A stretch of DNA of 64,000 bases, from assembly GCA_030549335.1 (NCBI GenBank), contig CM060186.1:25459689-25523688 (forward strand). Reading direction: 5' to 3'. This DNA is from Pontederia crassipes. Lineage: Eukaryota; Streptophyta; Magnoliopsida; Commelinales; Pontederiaceae. Below are positions 10,276 to 20,931 of this stretch, in pieces. How positions within the stretch are numbered: the stretch's first letter is position 1; each line of letters opens with the position of its first letter. The notes below the pieces were generated by a model, which saw only the letters and a list, made by a program, of their open reading frames with translations, made no database searches and was not told the origin of the DNA. The translations under genes and the position numbers were made by a program.

Positions 10276-11922
10276 TTTGAATATGATATCTTACACTTGT
10301 TGGTCTTATTTAGCCAAGAGAAATGATGTAAAACAAACACCACGATGAATAATTAAGTTGCCCATTAAATCAAACCAAATCTAATTTCCAGTATCATAAG
10401 ATCAATACCAAGTTTGCATTTTTTGTTAACTTCTTTTTGGACTATGATTAGCTTGGTGCCAACTTGGTATCTATATTTTTGTTACAAAAAAAGGGATCTA
10501 AACTCATTACTACCAAACAATTCTGAGGTCTTACACAGCAAAACTAAATTCCTCCGTGCATTAAGATCGATGTTCCGTGATTTGTTCCATGTCATTGGTA
10601 AGTTTTTCAATGATATTGCTTTCCAATCCACTTTTAAATCCCAGATAGTCGTTTAAGATCTCATCAATACAGTACACAGGAAGTAAGAAATTAAGCTGAA
10701 TTTCTTGGAGTATAATAACTGTTCTCCACTGGCTGGACAAATGTTCTGTACCATTATTTTCATGGACAAGAAAGTACCAAAGATATTACCACCATTGAAT
10801 AATCTTAATGATAGTCAAAATGATTTAGCCATGGATGCTTCTTGTATAATTACCTTGGCCTCCATGCCAGTCTGCAAATTGTATCTTTAGATTTCTCAAG
10901 TAATTATTAGAAAATCCCAGTACTCAGAAAGATCCATGCATGACGATTAATTAACATTAGATCTTTAAGGTATATTCTACTAAATATTCTTATTGATGAA
11001 AGGCTTTGGATGGATACATGCCAAAGTTGATCTCAATTCCCAGGACTCCAGAATGCATGAACCGCAAGTAGGTGTTCATATTTAAGGCTCTCCAACGGTG
11101 GTTAACAGAAACTATATATATACATATTACGAATGCAATGAGCACAGGAAGTCAATGGTCAAAGGAAGCGCAAATTTATATAGTCGGAAAACAGTAATCC
11201 ATTTATTTACTTGCTACTTGTTAGTGCATGCCATCTTATCTTTCTTAAACAGTGTTACGGTGGCTAATGGTTTGTTTAGTAGTCTTTGGATCATGGCACC
11301 ATCATTGCTGTCAATTAGTCTAACTGTTGGTACAGTAATGCTATTTATGGCAGCTAATGCTGAACTTTGGGCCAGTGCCTGCACGTTTCAACAGTGTAAA
11401 CTATTCCGAGATGCATTTGATTCCTTTGTTTTAACAAGATCGAAGGAAAATATATGGTCATGAGAGGAGTAACCAAGTGGGAAAAAAGGCAAAGAACTGC
11501 TCTCACTATATCAAATTAATTTATATCCCTCCATTAAGTTGCTTTCAATAATTGCACCAGTGCCTGCGTCCATTAGATCCGCGTTATATGAAATGGCACT
11601 TCCGCGTGGGCCCGTCGCTATCTGCAAGGGCCTCGCTGTCGCTTGGATTGCGCTCATGTGTCCCATAGCTAATATATATGGTCCTTTTGTTCTAGTTGTA
11701 AAGTAATATAATTTTATTTTTGACAAGTGTTTGAGAAGGATCCCATAGACTTGCTATTATATTTGTAGAATTTTACAGGTTCTGACTGATCATATATAAT
11801 CACTTTATATGAGTTGTAATATTTGCATGTATAAGCTTCTGAACTGTCTGAATATCTGAAATTTTCTGAATATCTGAAATTTTTATCAAAGGCAACGTTC
11901 AGCTGGAATTTTCTTTATCAAT
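10276..11922. other. Intergenic DNA, no recognisable gene
   Basis: Open frames at 10414-10656, 10705-10890 and 11098-11463 (+) are 61-121 codons. The last encodes two hydrophobic stretches but no known domain, has no supporting signals, and I do not call it a gene. Confidence 0.4.
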
Positions 11923-12240
11923 CACTACATCAAAAAAGATTTTTAGAAATCAAACAGATTAGTTCCTAAAATCTTAATTTTACTCTTTAATTACTTTTTG
12001 AAATAAAAATTTCTTGATCCCTCGTAATCTCTACAAGCTGATCATTAAAAATTTTTAATGACCAAAATTTTTCATTAGTCTTTAAAAAGTAATTTATTAA
12101 TGACCACAAATTAAATTTTGGTTTCAAATGAATAAGAATTTAGGACTAATATCACATTAGTTTCTAATATTTATATTTTTAAGAATCAAATATAATTGGT
12201 CTTTAAAAATTAATCAATAAATCATAATTTTGTTGTAGTG
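11923..12240. mobile_element. CACTA-type MITE
   Basis: 318 bp from CACTACATCAAAAAAG to (reversed) CACTACAACAAAATTATG, flanked by the perfect 3-bp target-site duplication AAT (11920-11922 and 12241-12243). The interior is AT-rich with repeated TTTTTAA-type blocks and no coding. It is an EnSpm/CACTA deletion derivative or MITE, about 2.3 kb upstream of the PRE gene. Confidence 0.8.
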
Positions 12241-14220
12241 AATGTTTGAGAGGGATCTTTATCAACACTAGGTATACGTTTCGTAGTAAGTTTGAACCTG
12301 CTTTAACTCACATTGTCATCTCCTGGTGAACTAAAATAATCGAGCTTTCATTAAATTAGATGTTTTTTGGACTAGGCTCACCGGTATCTCGGGTACAACC
12401 AGTTAATTAATCCAGAGTTGGACGGACGCGGATGATTAGTCCTTAATTAATGAGCATTGGTGTTCTTTTGTAATACTAGTATTCTGTGCATGAAATTTTT
12501 ACTTGTATTCTGTTTTAAAAGATTATTTAAGTCTTTCACCCTGCAGCTTGATTCCGATTGGCCATTTAATTGGTATTCTTTACTTATGTGAGAACAGCAT
12601 CACAAGAAAAAAAAACTGTTTTTTGATAATTCTATGTATATCTATATACATATAGATTTCAAAAAGACAGATAGCCCTTGGAGCTCTATCAAGTGGGTAC
12701 ATTTTGCAAATCTAATATATATTCTGTAAAGGTTAACTCGGATTTTCTTATGTCTTCATATTTATACATGCATAATTGAAGTGCCACCACGATTTTTTCA
12801 TCTGCCATGCATCGCTTCTCCCTCTTTGTATATACATTGCATGTATTAAGATTCTCTCTCTGTCCCAACAATGTCCAAATATGAAGATTCTTTATATATA
12901 CACACATATATATATATATATATATTCGTACATTGCATTAAGATTCTCTCTCTCTGGTTTTCTCTCACCAGCAATTTCCAAATAGGAAGATTCTTGATCT
13001 TAGATCTACAGTTTGAGTGCTAGCTTGTTGCACCTTACTATATGTAATTATATACCATCATCAATCATCATCATATATATAATGAAAGGAGATCGATATT
13101 GCAGAAGGATGGGCGTAGCTGCATAATGCCTGGCAACACAAGGTATTTTGTTGTTTCATTGGCTAGGCTGTTAGCAGCAATAAGATGCTAGGATTTGGAG
13201 GTGTCGCATCGTCATCTGCATTCTGCAACCTGTCTAACTTGTCGATTTGATAATAAGAGAACGCCGACTCCAATAGGTATATATATCGACATGTATTCAA
13301 TAGATATGATACATAATTAAATATTCAAAATCATTTTATACATGCATAAGGATTTAGCACCTTGGTTAGAAAAATGTAAGTATAGTTAGATTGGATTTTT
13401 AAGGTCTAATCCCCTTCAACCTGTTGAATGTACGAGAATGCTTCTAGAGACAAGGTTCATCTCATACATTTATCTAATCAACGGTAAATTTTATGTGTGT
13501 GTACGTGTGTGGATGTATTGATAGACAATTATGAGAATGACTTATGCATGTGTGCGTGTATGTGCACACTCACTTTCCCTATTTAAATTCTTTTTTCCGA
13601 TGTAAATATTTGAATAAAAGAGATCTCATTTGAATAGAATCAACTCGAACTCTCGTAAAGCACTAGTCATGCGCAGTAATTAGCTGTTTATATACCTTTT
13701 CCCATGGCCACCATTTAGTATTAGCAAATTAACATTTATTTATATATACATTAGGATTGAGATCATGTTGTAAATATCGTCTTCGGATATGAAATCTTTT
13801 TATTAAAAAAAACTTATCCGTTCAGTGTACGCTCCAAAATACTAAAAACTATTTGGAATAACTATAATTTGAACTTATATCAAACCGTGGTAGACCAAAT
13901 ATTTTATTTTGTATACCACACTGCAACTCTTCCGTTTTTGAAGTTAAAAAAGCCCTTGCTGCAATTTATACTTGCATAATTTCGTCAAGGATGACGACAT
14001 GCATGCTACATTTACTGCGTTGAAGCTTTTATACATAATGTTGTCCTATGGGGCAAATTTTTTTAAGCTGCAGCGTAACGTGGCCTCGGTGGTTTCCCCG
14101 CGTTGTTGGCTCTCCCAGTCCAGTCCAAGCCAAAAGCCAAGTCAAGCCAAGCGAGCATTTCGTCTCCACGATTCCCCAGTTGCACGCTCGCATCCCTAAA
14201 AATAAAGAGCATTCCTGCCG
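12241..14220. other. Upstream region of the PRE gene, no other gene seen
   Basis: AT-rich, with a (TA)n microsatellite at 12906-12925 and short TATATA runs. No coding region recognised. It is the longest stretch in this part of the window without an identifiable transposable element, so promoter elements of the gene at 14568 probably lie here. Confidence 0.5.
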
Positions 14221-14226
14221 ATCGCT

Positions 14227-14370
14227 GTGCGCTCTCTCTCTCTCCCCCACTCTCTCTCTCTTCCCCCCTCCCTCTGGATCATCACTTTAAAAGGGAACAC
14301 TTGCCCAGATCTTTCTCCCTGCATGCACATCATTCTTTCTTATTACCATTATCACCATCATCTCTCTCTC
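14227..14370 (+). promoter_or_regulatory. CT-rich tract upstream of the PRE gene (Y-patch/leader)
   Basis: Runs of CTCTCTCTC at 14231-14260 and 14361-14376, separated by C-rich DNA. Such pyrimidine patches are common around plant transcription starts. An ATG at 14321 opens a frame that overlaps the main start codon, which makes it unlikely that all transcripts begin this far upstream. Confidence 0.45.
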
Positions 14371-14499
14371 TCTCTCAAGACATCTGAAATAAACTCTATC
14401 TTGACTTCCTTCTCCAGAAACCCTTCAGAGGTTGTCCCTTATTCCATTCCTCCGCCCATTGCATCTCTCCCCATCCCCCTCACACCCACCCCACTCCGC

Positions 14500-14512
14500 C
14501 ATATATTTATAG
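14500..14512 (+). promoter_or_regulatory. Possible TATA box of the PRE gene
   Basis: ATATATTTATAGG lies about 60 bp before the ATG. A start about 30 bp downstream would give a short leader with no upstream ATG. Not a perfect consensus; the CT-rich tract further up is the alternative start region. Confidence 0.4.
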
Positions 14513-14567
14513 GTTTCTTCCTCGTGACTCCAAACCAACAGAGGCACCAAGTTGCCACATTGTCAAG

Positions 14568-15045
14568 ATGTCCAGTAGAAGGTCCCGGTCGAGACAGTCG
14601 AGTTCGCCGAGGATTAATGAGGAGCAGATCAATGATCTTGTTTCTAAGCTGCAGGCAGTTCTCCCGGAGGTTCGTCTTGGAAGGAATGATAGGGTACGTA
14701 TATATTTTCGTCCGTCCTTTTTTTATATAATGCAAACAGCACATAACAATTGATTCCATGATTATAATGTATAATTAAGAACAATATATACGATGAGATC
14801 AGAGTATACGTACACAGCATTATATCATACATATATCTGAAGGCAACTTTGATTCACATATCTCATCAGCGTGTTGGATGTTACTGTTGCAGGTCTCGGC
14901 AACGAAGGTGTTACAGGAGACCTGCAACTACATCAGAAGTTTACATCAAGAAGCGGATGACTTGAGCGAGAGGCTATCGGAGTTGCTTGCCAACACAGAA
15001 ATCAGCAGTGCTCAAGCTGCAATTATTAGAAGCTTGCTTATGTGA
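14568..15045 (+). CDS. PRE: Atypical HLH protein of the PRE/ILI family (two exons)
   Basis: Exon 1 is 14568-14693 and exon 2 is 14893-15045, joined across a 199-bp phase-0 intron with GTACGT...TGCAG ends; the product is 92 residues. It begins [13 protein letters not shown], has helix 1 around residues 18-31 ([13 protein letters not shown]), a loop, helix 2 around 47-62 ([14 protein letters not shown]) and a leucine-rich tail ending AAIIRSLLM. Length and both ends match the PACLOBUTRAZOL RESISTANCE (PRE) / INCREASED LEAF INCLINATION family. These proteins lack the basic residues for DNA binding. They act in the nucleus by heterodimerising with other HLH proteins such as IBH1, releasing bHLH activators and promoting cell elongation downstream of brassinosteroid, gibberellin and auxin. 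No lesion is seen. Which paralogue it is cannot be told. If the splice is missed, the first exon reads on for only 19 codons. Confidence 0.95.
14694..14892 (+). other. Intron of the PRE gene
   Basis: 199 bp, AT-rich, GT at 14694-14695 and AG at 14891-14892 preceded by TTACTGTTGC. It interrupts the coding frame between codons 42 and 43, just before VSATKVLQ. An intron here is usual in the family. Confidence 0.9.
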
Positions 15046-15254
15046 TAGATAGATAGATAGGTCTAGGACCAGTTTTAAGAGTAAGATGGAAGACCATGAT
15101 ATGGTTTCTGGTGACATTCCATGTACTAAGCTATTTTCCTTTTTTACTAATAAGAAAAATCTTTACACTTGTTTCTAGATGAATAACAATTCAAACTTTA
15201 ACCTGTTTGGATGAACTGAAATTTTCCGTTGTTCATCCAATTACTAGTTATTTT
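15046..15254 (+). other. 3' flank/UTR of the PRE gene
   Basis: A GATA microsatellite (15044-15060) starts in the stop codon. AATAAG at 15149-15154 is a near-consensus poly-A signal. CACTA-1 begins at 15255, about 100 bp further on, so it lies right at the end of the transcript. Confidence 0.5.
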
Positions 15255-15989
15255 CACTACAAGAAAAAGTCAGATTTCTGACGGTTTATTTCCGACGATC
15301 CGATATCCGTCTGAAATACCGATGATTTTTTCGGCGGATCATGTAAACCGTCAAAATTTTCATCGGGTACTTTTCGATGGTTCTAGCCGTCTAAACTTTT
15401 GATGATTCAGAATTCGTTGAAAGCTTTCGTCGAAATTCTTGGTTTTTCGACGGTTTACCTATTCGTCGAAACTTCCGGCGGTCTTAGCTGTCTAAACATT
15501 TCAACGTTGGTCCCGTACTATTATTTTAATTTTCGACGATTTTGACTATCGATATTTGCGACGTTCTACGCAATCATCGATATTTCGATGGTCAAAGCCG
15601 TTGGAACGTTATGAGATTTTTATTAATTAATTTACGCAACTATCTTCAGTTGAGATATTTAAAATATTATATTTATCGTCATCGATATTTGCGACGTTCT
15701 ACGCAATCGTCTATATTTCGATGGTCAAAGCCGTCGGAACGTTATGAGATTTTTATTAATTAATTTATGCAACTATCTTCAGTTGAGATATTTAAAATAT
15801 TATATTTACCGTCGGCTGAAATCGTCGAAAATTTTAACGGTTCAGGAAACCGTCGAAAGTTACGATGGATTTTTCAGCGAGTTCGAGCCGTCGAAATTGG
15901 AATTAATATTATATTATATTTACCTATGTTCCGACGGCTACGACCGTCGCAAAATTCCTATATAAATACCCGACCCCACTGTCATTTTT

Positions 15990-16300
15990 TCCATTTTCGC
16001 TCCCGCATTTCGTCCGGCCACATTTCTTCGAAGCCCTATGCATTTCGTCCGGCTGGCGGCCACTCCCACACATTCCGCCCGAAGGTTCCGCCGCCAGGTC
16101 GCCGCCGACTGCAATCTCCGGCACAGGTAGGCTCCGATCCCCGCCCTCCTTACTCTCTCCGACGGCCAGATCCAGCCAACCTCCGGGCGCGCGGAGATCC
16201 GGCCGCCCTCCTCTTTCGGCGGCCGGATCCGGCCGCCCTTCGCGCGGCGGCCAGATCCGACCGCCCTCCGCGCGTGGCGGCCAGACCCGGCCCGCGACGG
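15990..16300 (+). repeat. GC-rich leader of CACTA-1 with short tandem repeats
   Basis: The only strongly GC-rich part of the element. From 16150 a unit of about 30 bp containing GGCCAGATCCGGCCGCC repeats several times with variation. The same array recurs at 41650-41760 in CACTA-2. Open frames in it (Arg/Pro-rich) are by-products of base composition. Confidence 0.7.
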
Positions 16301-17139
16301 CCGGAGAAAATTTTTTCAGTACGTTTAAATTGGGATCCATCAAACTTCAAAAGGGACTTGTTGTTGCTTTATATATTCTCTTGTATGTATTAATGCGTGC
16401 TTGTGTAATTGAATTATCTCTATTCGGTGTTCACTTTGCTATGATGCATGAGTCCTAATATTCAATCTCTAATTAATTTCAGCTGTGGGCACGAACTAAA
16501 TAGCAGTCACTTTTAAAATTCTTGATAATTATTCCTTCTTTATGAAACTATTAATTTCGTACCTTATGAAATTCAATCTTGTGATATTTTTTTATTGAAA
16601 CTCAACTGGGAGCCACAACTTTCTTCTTACGAATTAATAGTTTTTTCTTATATAGTGACCGAGTCTAACATCTTAATTGCATAAGGATTAGATAACAAAT
16701 CCTTAAAAAAAACCGTCTAAAGACTTTACTCAGTATGGTTGACTTCAACAATGTTAATCTAGTTTTAATTAATTCATACTAGCTAGACGTAGATATATAC
16801 TTATGAAGTCATTTGAAAATTATGTGACTACGGTAATGCCTTCAACTCAATTCCAAGAGAGAGAATTCAAAAGATAGGAGAAATTACTTTTATAATGGTA
16901 TATAATATTTTTCATGTGCTAACCTCATGTCCGCCTACAATAGTACATTAAAATTCTATTGGCAATGCATACAATGTCGGGAACAAATACAAACAAGTTT
17001 CCATCATGCAAGTAAAGTTTTCAGAATTCAGTGATGTGTTATCTGTTGTCCTGCAGAGGCCACCTAATGCTGCACCCTTGACTTCAAATTTGTAATCTTG
17101 TCTGTGTGTAAGGTTTTCATATCATCAGCCGCAACATTT

Positions 17140-17142
<3 letters not shown>

Positions 17143-17180
<38 letters not shown>
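17143..17180. repeat. (TA)n microsatellite
   Basis: About 19 uninterrupted TA units, inside CACTA-1. Confidence 0.95.
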
Positions 17181-17185
<5 letters not shown>

Positions 17186-17534
17186 TGTATGTATATAATT
17201 TCTACTTTGTTTGTCTCTTTCCTTCTAATTTTTTTCTTTCGGAGCATAGATTGGCTATGATGAAATTTATTTGAGTTTTCTCATTTATCTAGTTTAAAGT
17301 AAATAAAAACCCTTGTGTTACAGATTATTATGTTATGCTTGTATTTGATCGATTGTTGTATTTATTATGCTTTGCATGTGTTATTGCTACGTTAATCCTG
17401 ATTAGTTGTAATTAATTGTAATTAGTGTTTTCTTTAAATGATGAAATATGTGAACCATTGGATTGATTTGCAATTTTCTGCCAGTTTTATTACACATTTT
17501 ATAATTACTATAACTTGCAAATAATGTAGACATT

Positions 17535-18821
17535 ATGTCATACTTGAACGATTGTCGATGGATGTACAATAGAAATAATCCTGGTCGTAGAGGCTTGACA
17601 CAAGAATTCATAGATGGCGTTGACTATTATGTTACTGTGACTTGTCAATCTTTACAACATCAGTGGAAGGGAATAATTAGGTGTCCTTGTTTGAAATGTG
17701 CTAGCACAAAGTCACAGACGATAGAGACTGTCAAAGTTCACTTATATAGAAAGGGTTTCAAACCCAATTATTGGCAATGGGATGATTTAGGTGAAGGAGC
17801 GCCTTCGACAAGCGTCCCAAATCCATGTCTTCATTTTGTCGATCCTAAAACAACATTTAATTCGCAATATGAACAGTTAGTTTATGATGCAACTGCAACT
17901 GAGTATGGCAATATTAGATTTGATCAGAATGAAGAGGCACTAAATCCAGAAGCAAGAGATTTTTATGACTTACTAAACGCATCGAGCCAACCCTTATGGT
18001 CTGGGTGTGAAAGTCATTCAGAACTATCACTTACTGTTAGATTGTTGAATCTGAAAGCCGACCACAATATTTCGCAAGCATGTATTGATGCATTTCTAGA
18101 TATTTTAAAAGAGGTCACACCAAGTATTCCTGAAAATTTTTATAGGACAAAAAAATTGGTCAGTAAACTTGGTCTTGGCTCAACTAAAATAGATCATTGT
18201 CATAATGGTTGTATGTTATACTACGGCAAGAATATCAATCTAAATGAATGCAAATTTTGTGGGGCCAAACGATATAGAGTGACTAACAAGTTTCAAGTGG
18301 CTGTGAAAAGAATGCATTATTTGCCTCTTATTTCAAGGCTTAAAAGATTATACTCGTCTATAGGGTCAGCGTGGCAAATGAAGTGACATGCACAGCATAA
18401 TACTTCTGAAGGTGTCATGCTTCACCCATCGGATGGTGAAGCGTAAAAATATTTTGATCGTAAGCATCCTGATTTTGCTAGGGAAGAAATGAACATAAGA
18501 CTCGGATTATGCGCGGATGATTTTACACCATATGGTCAGACTTCAATTCCTTATTCATGTTGGCCGGTCTTATTAACACCTTATAATTTACCACTTGGAA
18601 TTTGTATGTCCGCACCTTATATGTTTTTGACGTGTATTATTCCTAGTCCTCAAAGTCCTAAACAGAGGATAGACGTGTATTTACAGCCTCTAATAGATGA
18701 GCTAAAAGAACTGTAGGATGGTGTCATCGCTTATGATGTGTCGAACAAACAAAATTTCACATTGAGAGCTGTCTTATTGTGGACCATTAATGACTTTCCA
18801 GCCTACGGGATGTTGTATTGT
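17535..18821 (+). pseudogene. CACTA tnp2-type transposase, truncated, three nonsense codons
   Basis: One continuous frame. The N-terminal transposase-associated domain (residues ~3-85) shows RCPCLKC and HLYRKGF; a Cys pair block follows (NECKFCGAKRYR, ~residue 235-247). Then comes the start of the transposase_21 domain: KHPDFAREEMNIRLGLCADD, IDVYLQPLIDELKEL, NFTLRAVLLWTINDFPAYG. Three stops interrupt it: TGA at 18384-18386, TAA at 18444-18446, TAG at 18714-18716. Each falls where the family has a conserved Trp. The frame then runs into unrelated sequence near 18822, so the catalytic core and C-terminus are deleted. The family makes the cut-and-paste transposase acting on CACTA ends. This copy is inactive. 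Confidence 0.9.
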
Positions 18822-18825
18822 CTTT

Positions 18826-19225
18826 ATATTTCAGGAGTCTTATAAAACAAAAGAACTTGATCATATTACGTAAGCCAAGCAGGAGGGGACCACACCGTTG
18901 ACCCCAAGACAGCTTTGGACGGACCACGTCGGCGTGAAGAAGGGTCGCATTTTCGGCCTCGGATCTTCTGTGAGTGACACAGATATTGGATATGGTCGAC
19001 GACTACTTCAGGTTCATCTCCTTCTGGTATGCAAGAAATTATGGATCAGGTGACCAAGACGATTAGGGTCGAGGTCATAAAGGAATTCGAAGAACGTGAA
19101 CGTCGTAACAGGGCTGAAATGAAGAAAATGATGCGTGCCTTCATGCGTGGCGAATTGAACGATGACGACGACGAGGTAGATTCACTATACTTAATTTTTT
19201 TGGGAATTTGCTTTAATCTGTAACT
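18826..19225 (+). pseudogene. 3' exons of the second CACTA gene (TnpA-like), remnant
   Basis: Reads ESYKTKELDHIT, a stop, then PLTPRQLWTDHVGVKKGRIF; further on a charged, probably helical segment MQEIMDQVTKTIRVEV... with ERERRNRAEMKKMMRAFMR (19029-19190). The same exons occur at 42265-42640 in CACTA-2. Plant CACTA elements usually encode a DNA-binding TnpA-like partner here. Assignment rests on position and on similarity of the LTPRQLW.D block to plant EnSpm proteins. Confidence 0.6.
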
Positions 19226-20439
19226 TCATTAGACTCATTAGATTCATATGCACTTTGACATCAACATGGGTACTAAGATTTTACTCTTCATCCCTTTCAG
19301 TTAGATCTGTAGAGTTTCAAAGTTTTCACCAGAAGTGGAGTGCAGACAACCGGATCATGTAAATGTCAGTACTCAGTATAAATAAATATACTTGTAGTTT
19401 ACAACCATGGTAAATATAAAAAAATTTACTTGCTGCATAAATATACTTGTAGTTTATGTTCCCTATTTTTTCGTGATTGGCCATGAACTTCAACATACTT
19501 CTTGATCACTGCATGCACACATGCCAACAACCAGACATTTAAACTCTTCTTTTATGTGGAGGTCAAGGGTTCTTGAACTTTCAATAGGGTTCTTGAACTT
19601 TCAATTTATGTCTCAAGAGTTCCTGAGCTTGGCATCTATCGCTTCTCTTATAGGCAATTGTAAAAATCTTTGCTTCTGTATGCACGAATCTCTTGCAGTC
19701 CAGCTACAGACCTGACAACCATTCTTCTTCGCATGTTTATTAAATTATATTTAACAAGTTATATCACAAATTATTGTCCTTGATTATAATCTTTACATAT
19801 AATAAGTGTGAGTTCATTTTATGTCATTAAATCTAATGCGTTAGCTTGTTAGTTTACGCATCTTTGATTGAATTTATCAAATTATGTTGATGTCAGATTC
19901 AAATTGTGTTGTTTAATAATTTTTATGGATTGTGAATGTACCTGATATAACTTTGAATCCTATGTTTTTATATTTTATTTACATTATCTCTCTATATATC
20001 TGCACTTTAGATTTTACTCTTCATTAGATTTCAAATCCGAATTCATGTTTTTTTTGCATTTTCATATGTATATAACTTTCTGAAATATCTATTGTGCAGT
20101 GACCAAGACTTCATAACTTGAGCTCTTTTTATCTTCATCGTCACGTTTGGAATGGCTTCACAAAGACTTCAACTTCTTTGGAATGGCTTTGAATTATCAG
20201 ATTTATCGATAGTTTGTGATGGTGAATGTGAATTATCTGTGATGTGAATGTGAATGTGAATGTGACTTATCAGATTTGTCGGTATTTTATTTACATTTTG
20301 TTGGATTATGTGATGTGAATGTGAATTATCTGTGATGGTTTGGAAATTACATTTATTTCATGTTTGGATAGTATCTGTGATGTGAATTATCTGTGAGATG
20401 AAATATTGCAATGTCAACAACGGGTTTTTTCGATACTTA

Positions 20440-20910
20440 TCGACGGTTATAATCGTCCGTGCAGCATTATCGACGGTCGTAGCCGTCGAAAATTAGTTGT
20501 GGAGTCGACGGGTAAAACCGTCGACACAAGTTAGTCGACGGTTTAAACCATCGATACTATCGACTGTGGAGGCCGCCGATAGCTATCGACGGTCAAAGTA
20601 TCGACGGTTCAAGCCGCCGATAAGTAACGATGGCCTGAATCGTCGATACTATCGACGGTTTAATATCGGCGGTTTAAACCGTCGATATTATCGACGGTTT
20701 AAACCGTCGATATTATCGACGGTTTGTACCGTCGATACTCAACGTTCGACAGCCGCGCCCGCCAGGTAGACCGTCTGTAATATCGACGGTTCGGAAAAAA
20801 TCGTCGTAAATTGTTTGCGACGACCCTTTTTCGCACAGACACTATCCGTCGAAAAATGTTATTTCCGACAGATCTGACCATTTTACCGACGGTTCGGACC
20901 ATCTGTAACA
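20440..20910. repeat. 3' sub-terminal palindrome array of CACTA-1
   Basis: Many copies of units such as CGACGGTTTAAACCGTCGAT, in both directions, spaced 20-40 bp. These are palindromes, so the strand can form many small hairpins. In CACTA elements such arrays bind the TnpA protein. A matching array is at 43930-44400. Confidence 0.75.
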
Positions 20911-20931
20911 GGCAATTTTCTTGTAGTGTTT

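Larger units (their letters stand above)
15255..20928 (+). mobile_element. CACTA-1: EnSpm element with decayed transposase
   Basis: It starts CACTACAAGAAAAAGTC and ends with the inverse ...TTTTCTTGTAGTG. The 3-bp TSD is TTT (15252-15254, 20929-20931). Length 5674 bp. Sub-terminal regions (15270-15960 and 20440-20910) are dense in CGACGGTT / AACCGTCG units, the expected transposase-binding arrays. Inside are a GC-rich leader (15990-16300), a tnp2-like transposase frame with three stops (17535-18820), a deletion joint, and the 3' part of a second CACTA gene (18826-19225). CACTA-2 at 40783-44430 shares both ends. It probably can no longer move by itself. Confidence 0.93.

Noticed and set aside
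11098-11463. 121-codon open frame with hydrophobic segments
   Set aside because: No known domain, no promoter or splice support; expected by chance at this length in AT-rich DNA.
14227-14730. 167-codon open frame across the PRE leader
   Set aside because: Overlaps the true gene in another frame and crosses its splice donor. Kept only as an upstream-ATG observation.
15767-16393. 208-codon frame at the CACTA-1 leader
   Set aside because: Arises from the sub-terminal and GC-rich repeats; no transposon protein similarity.
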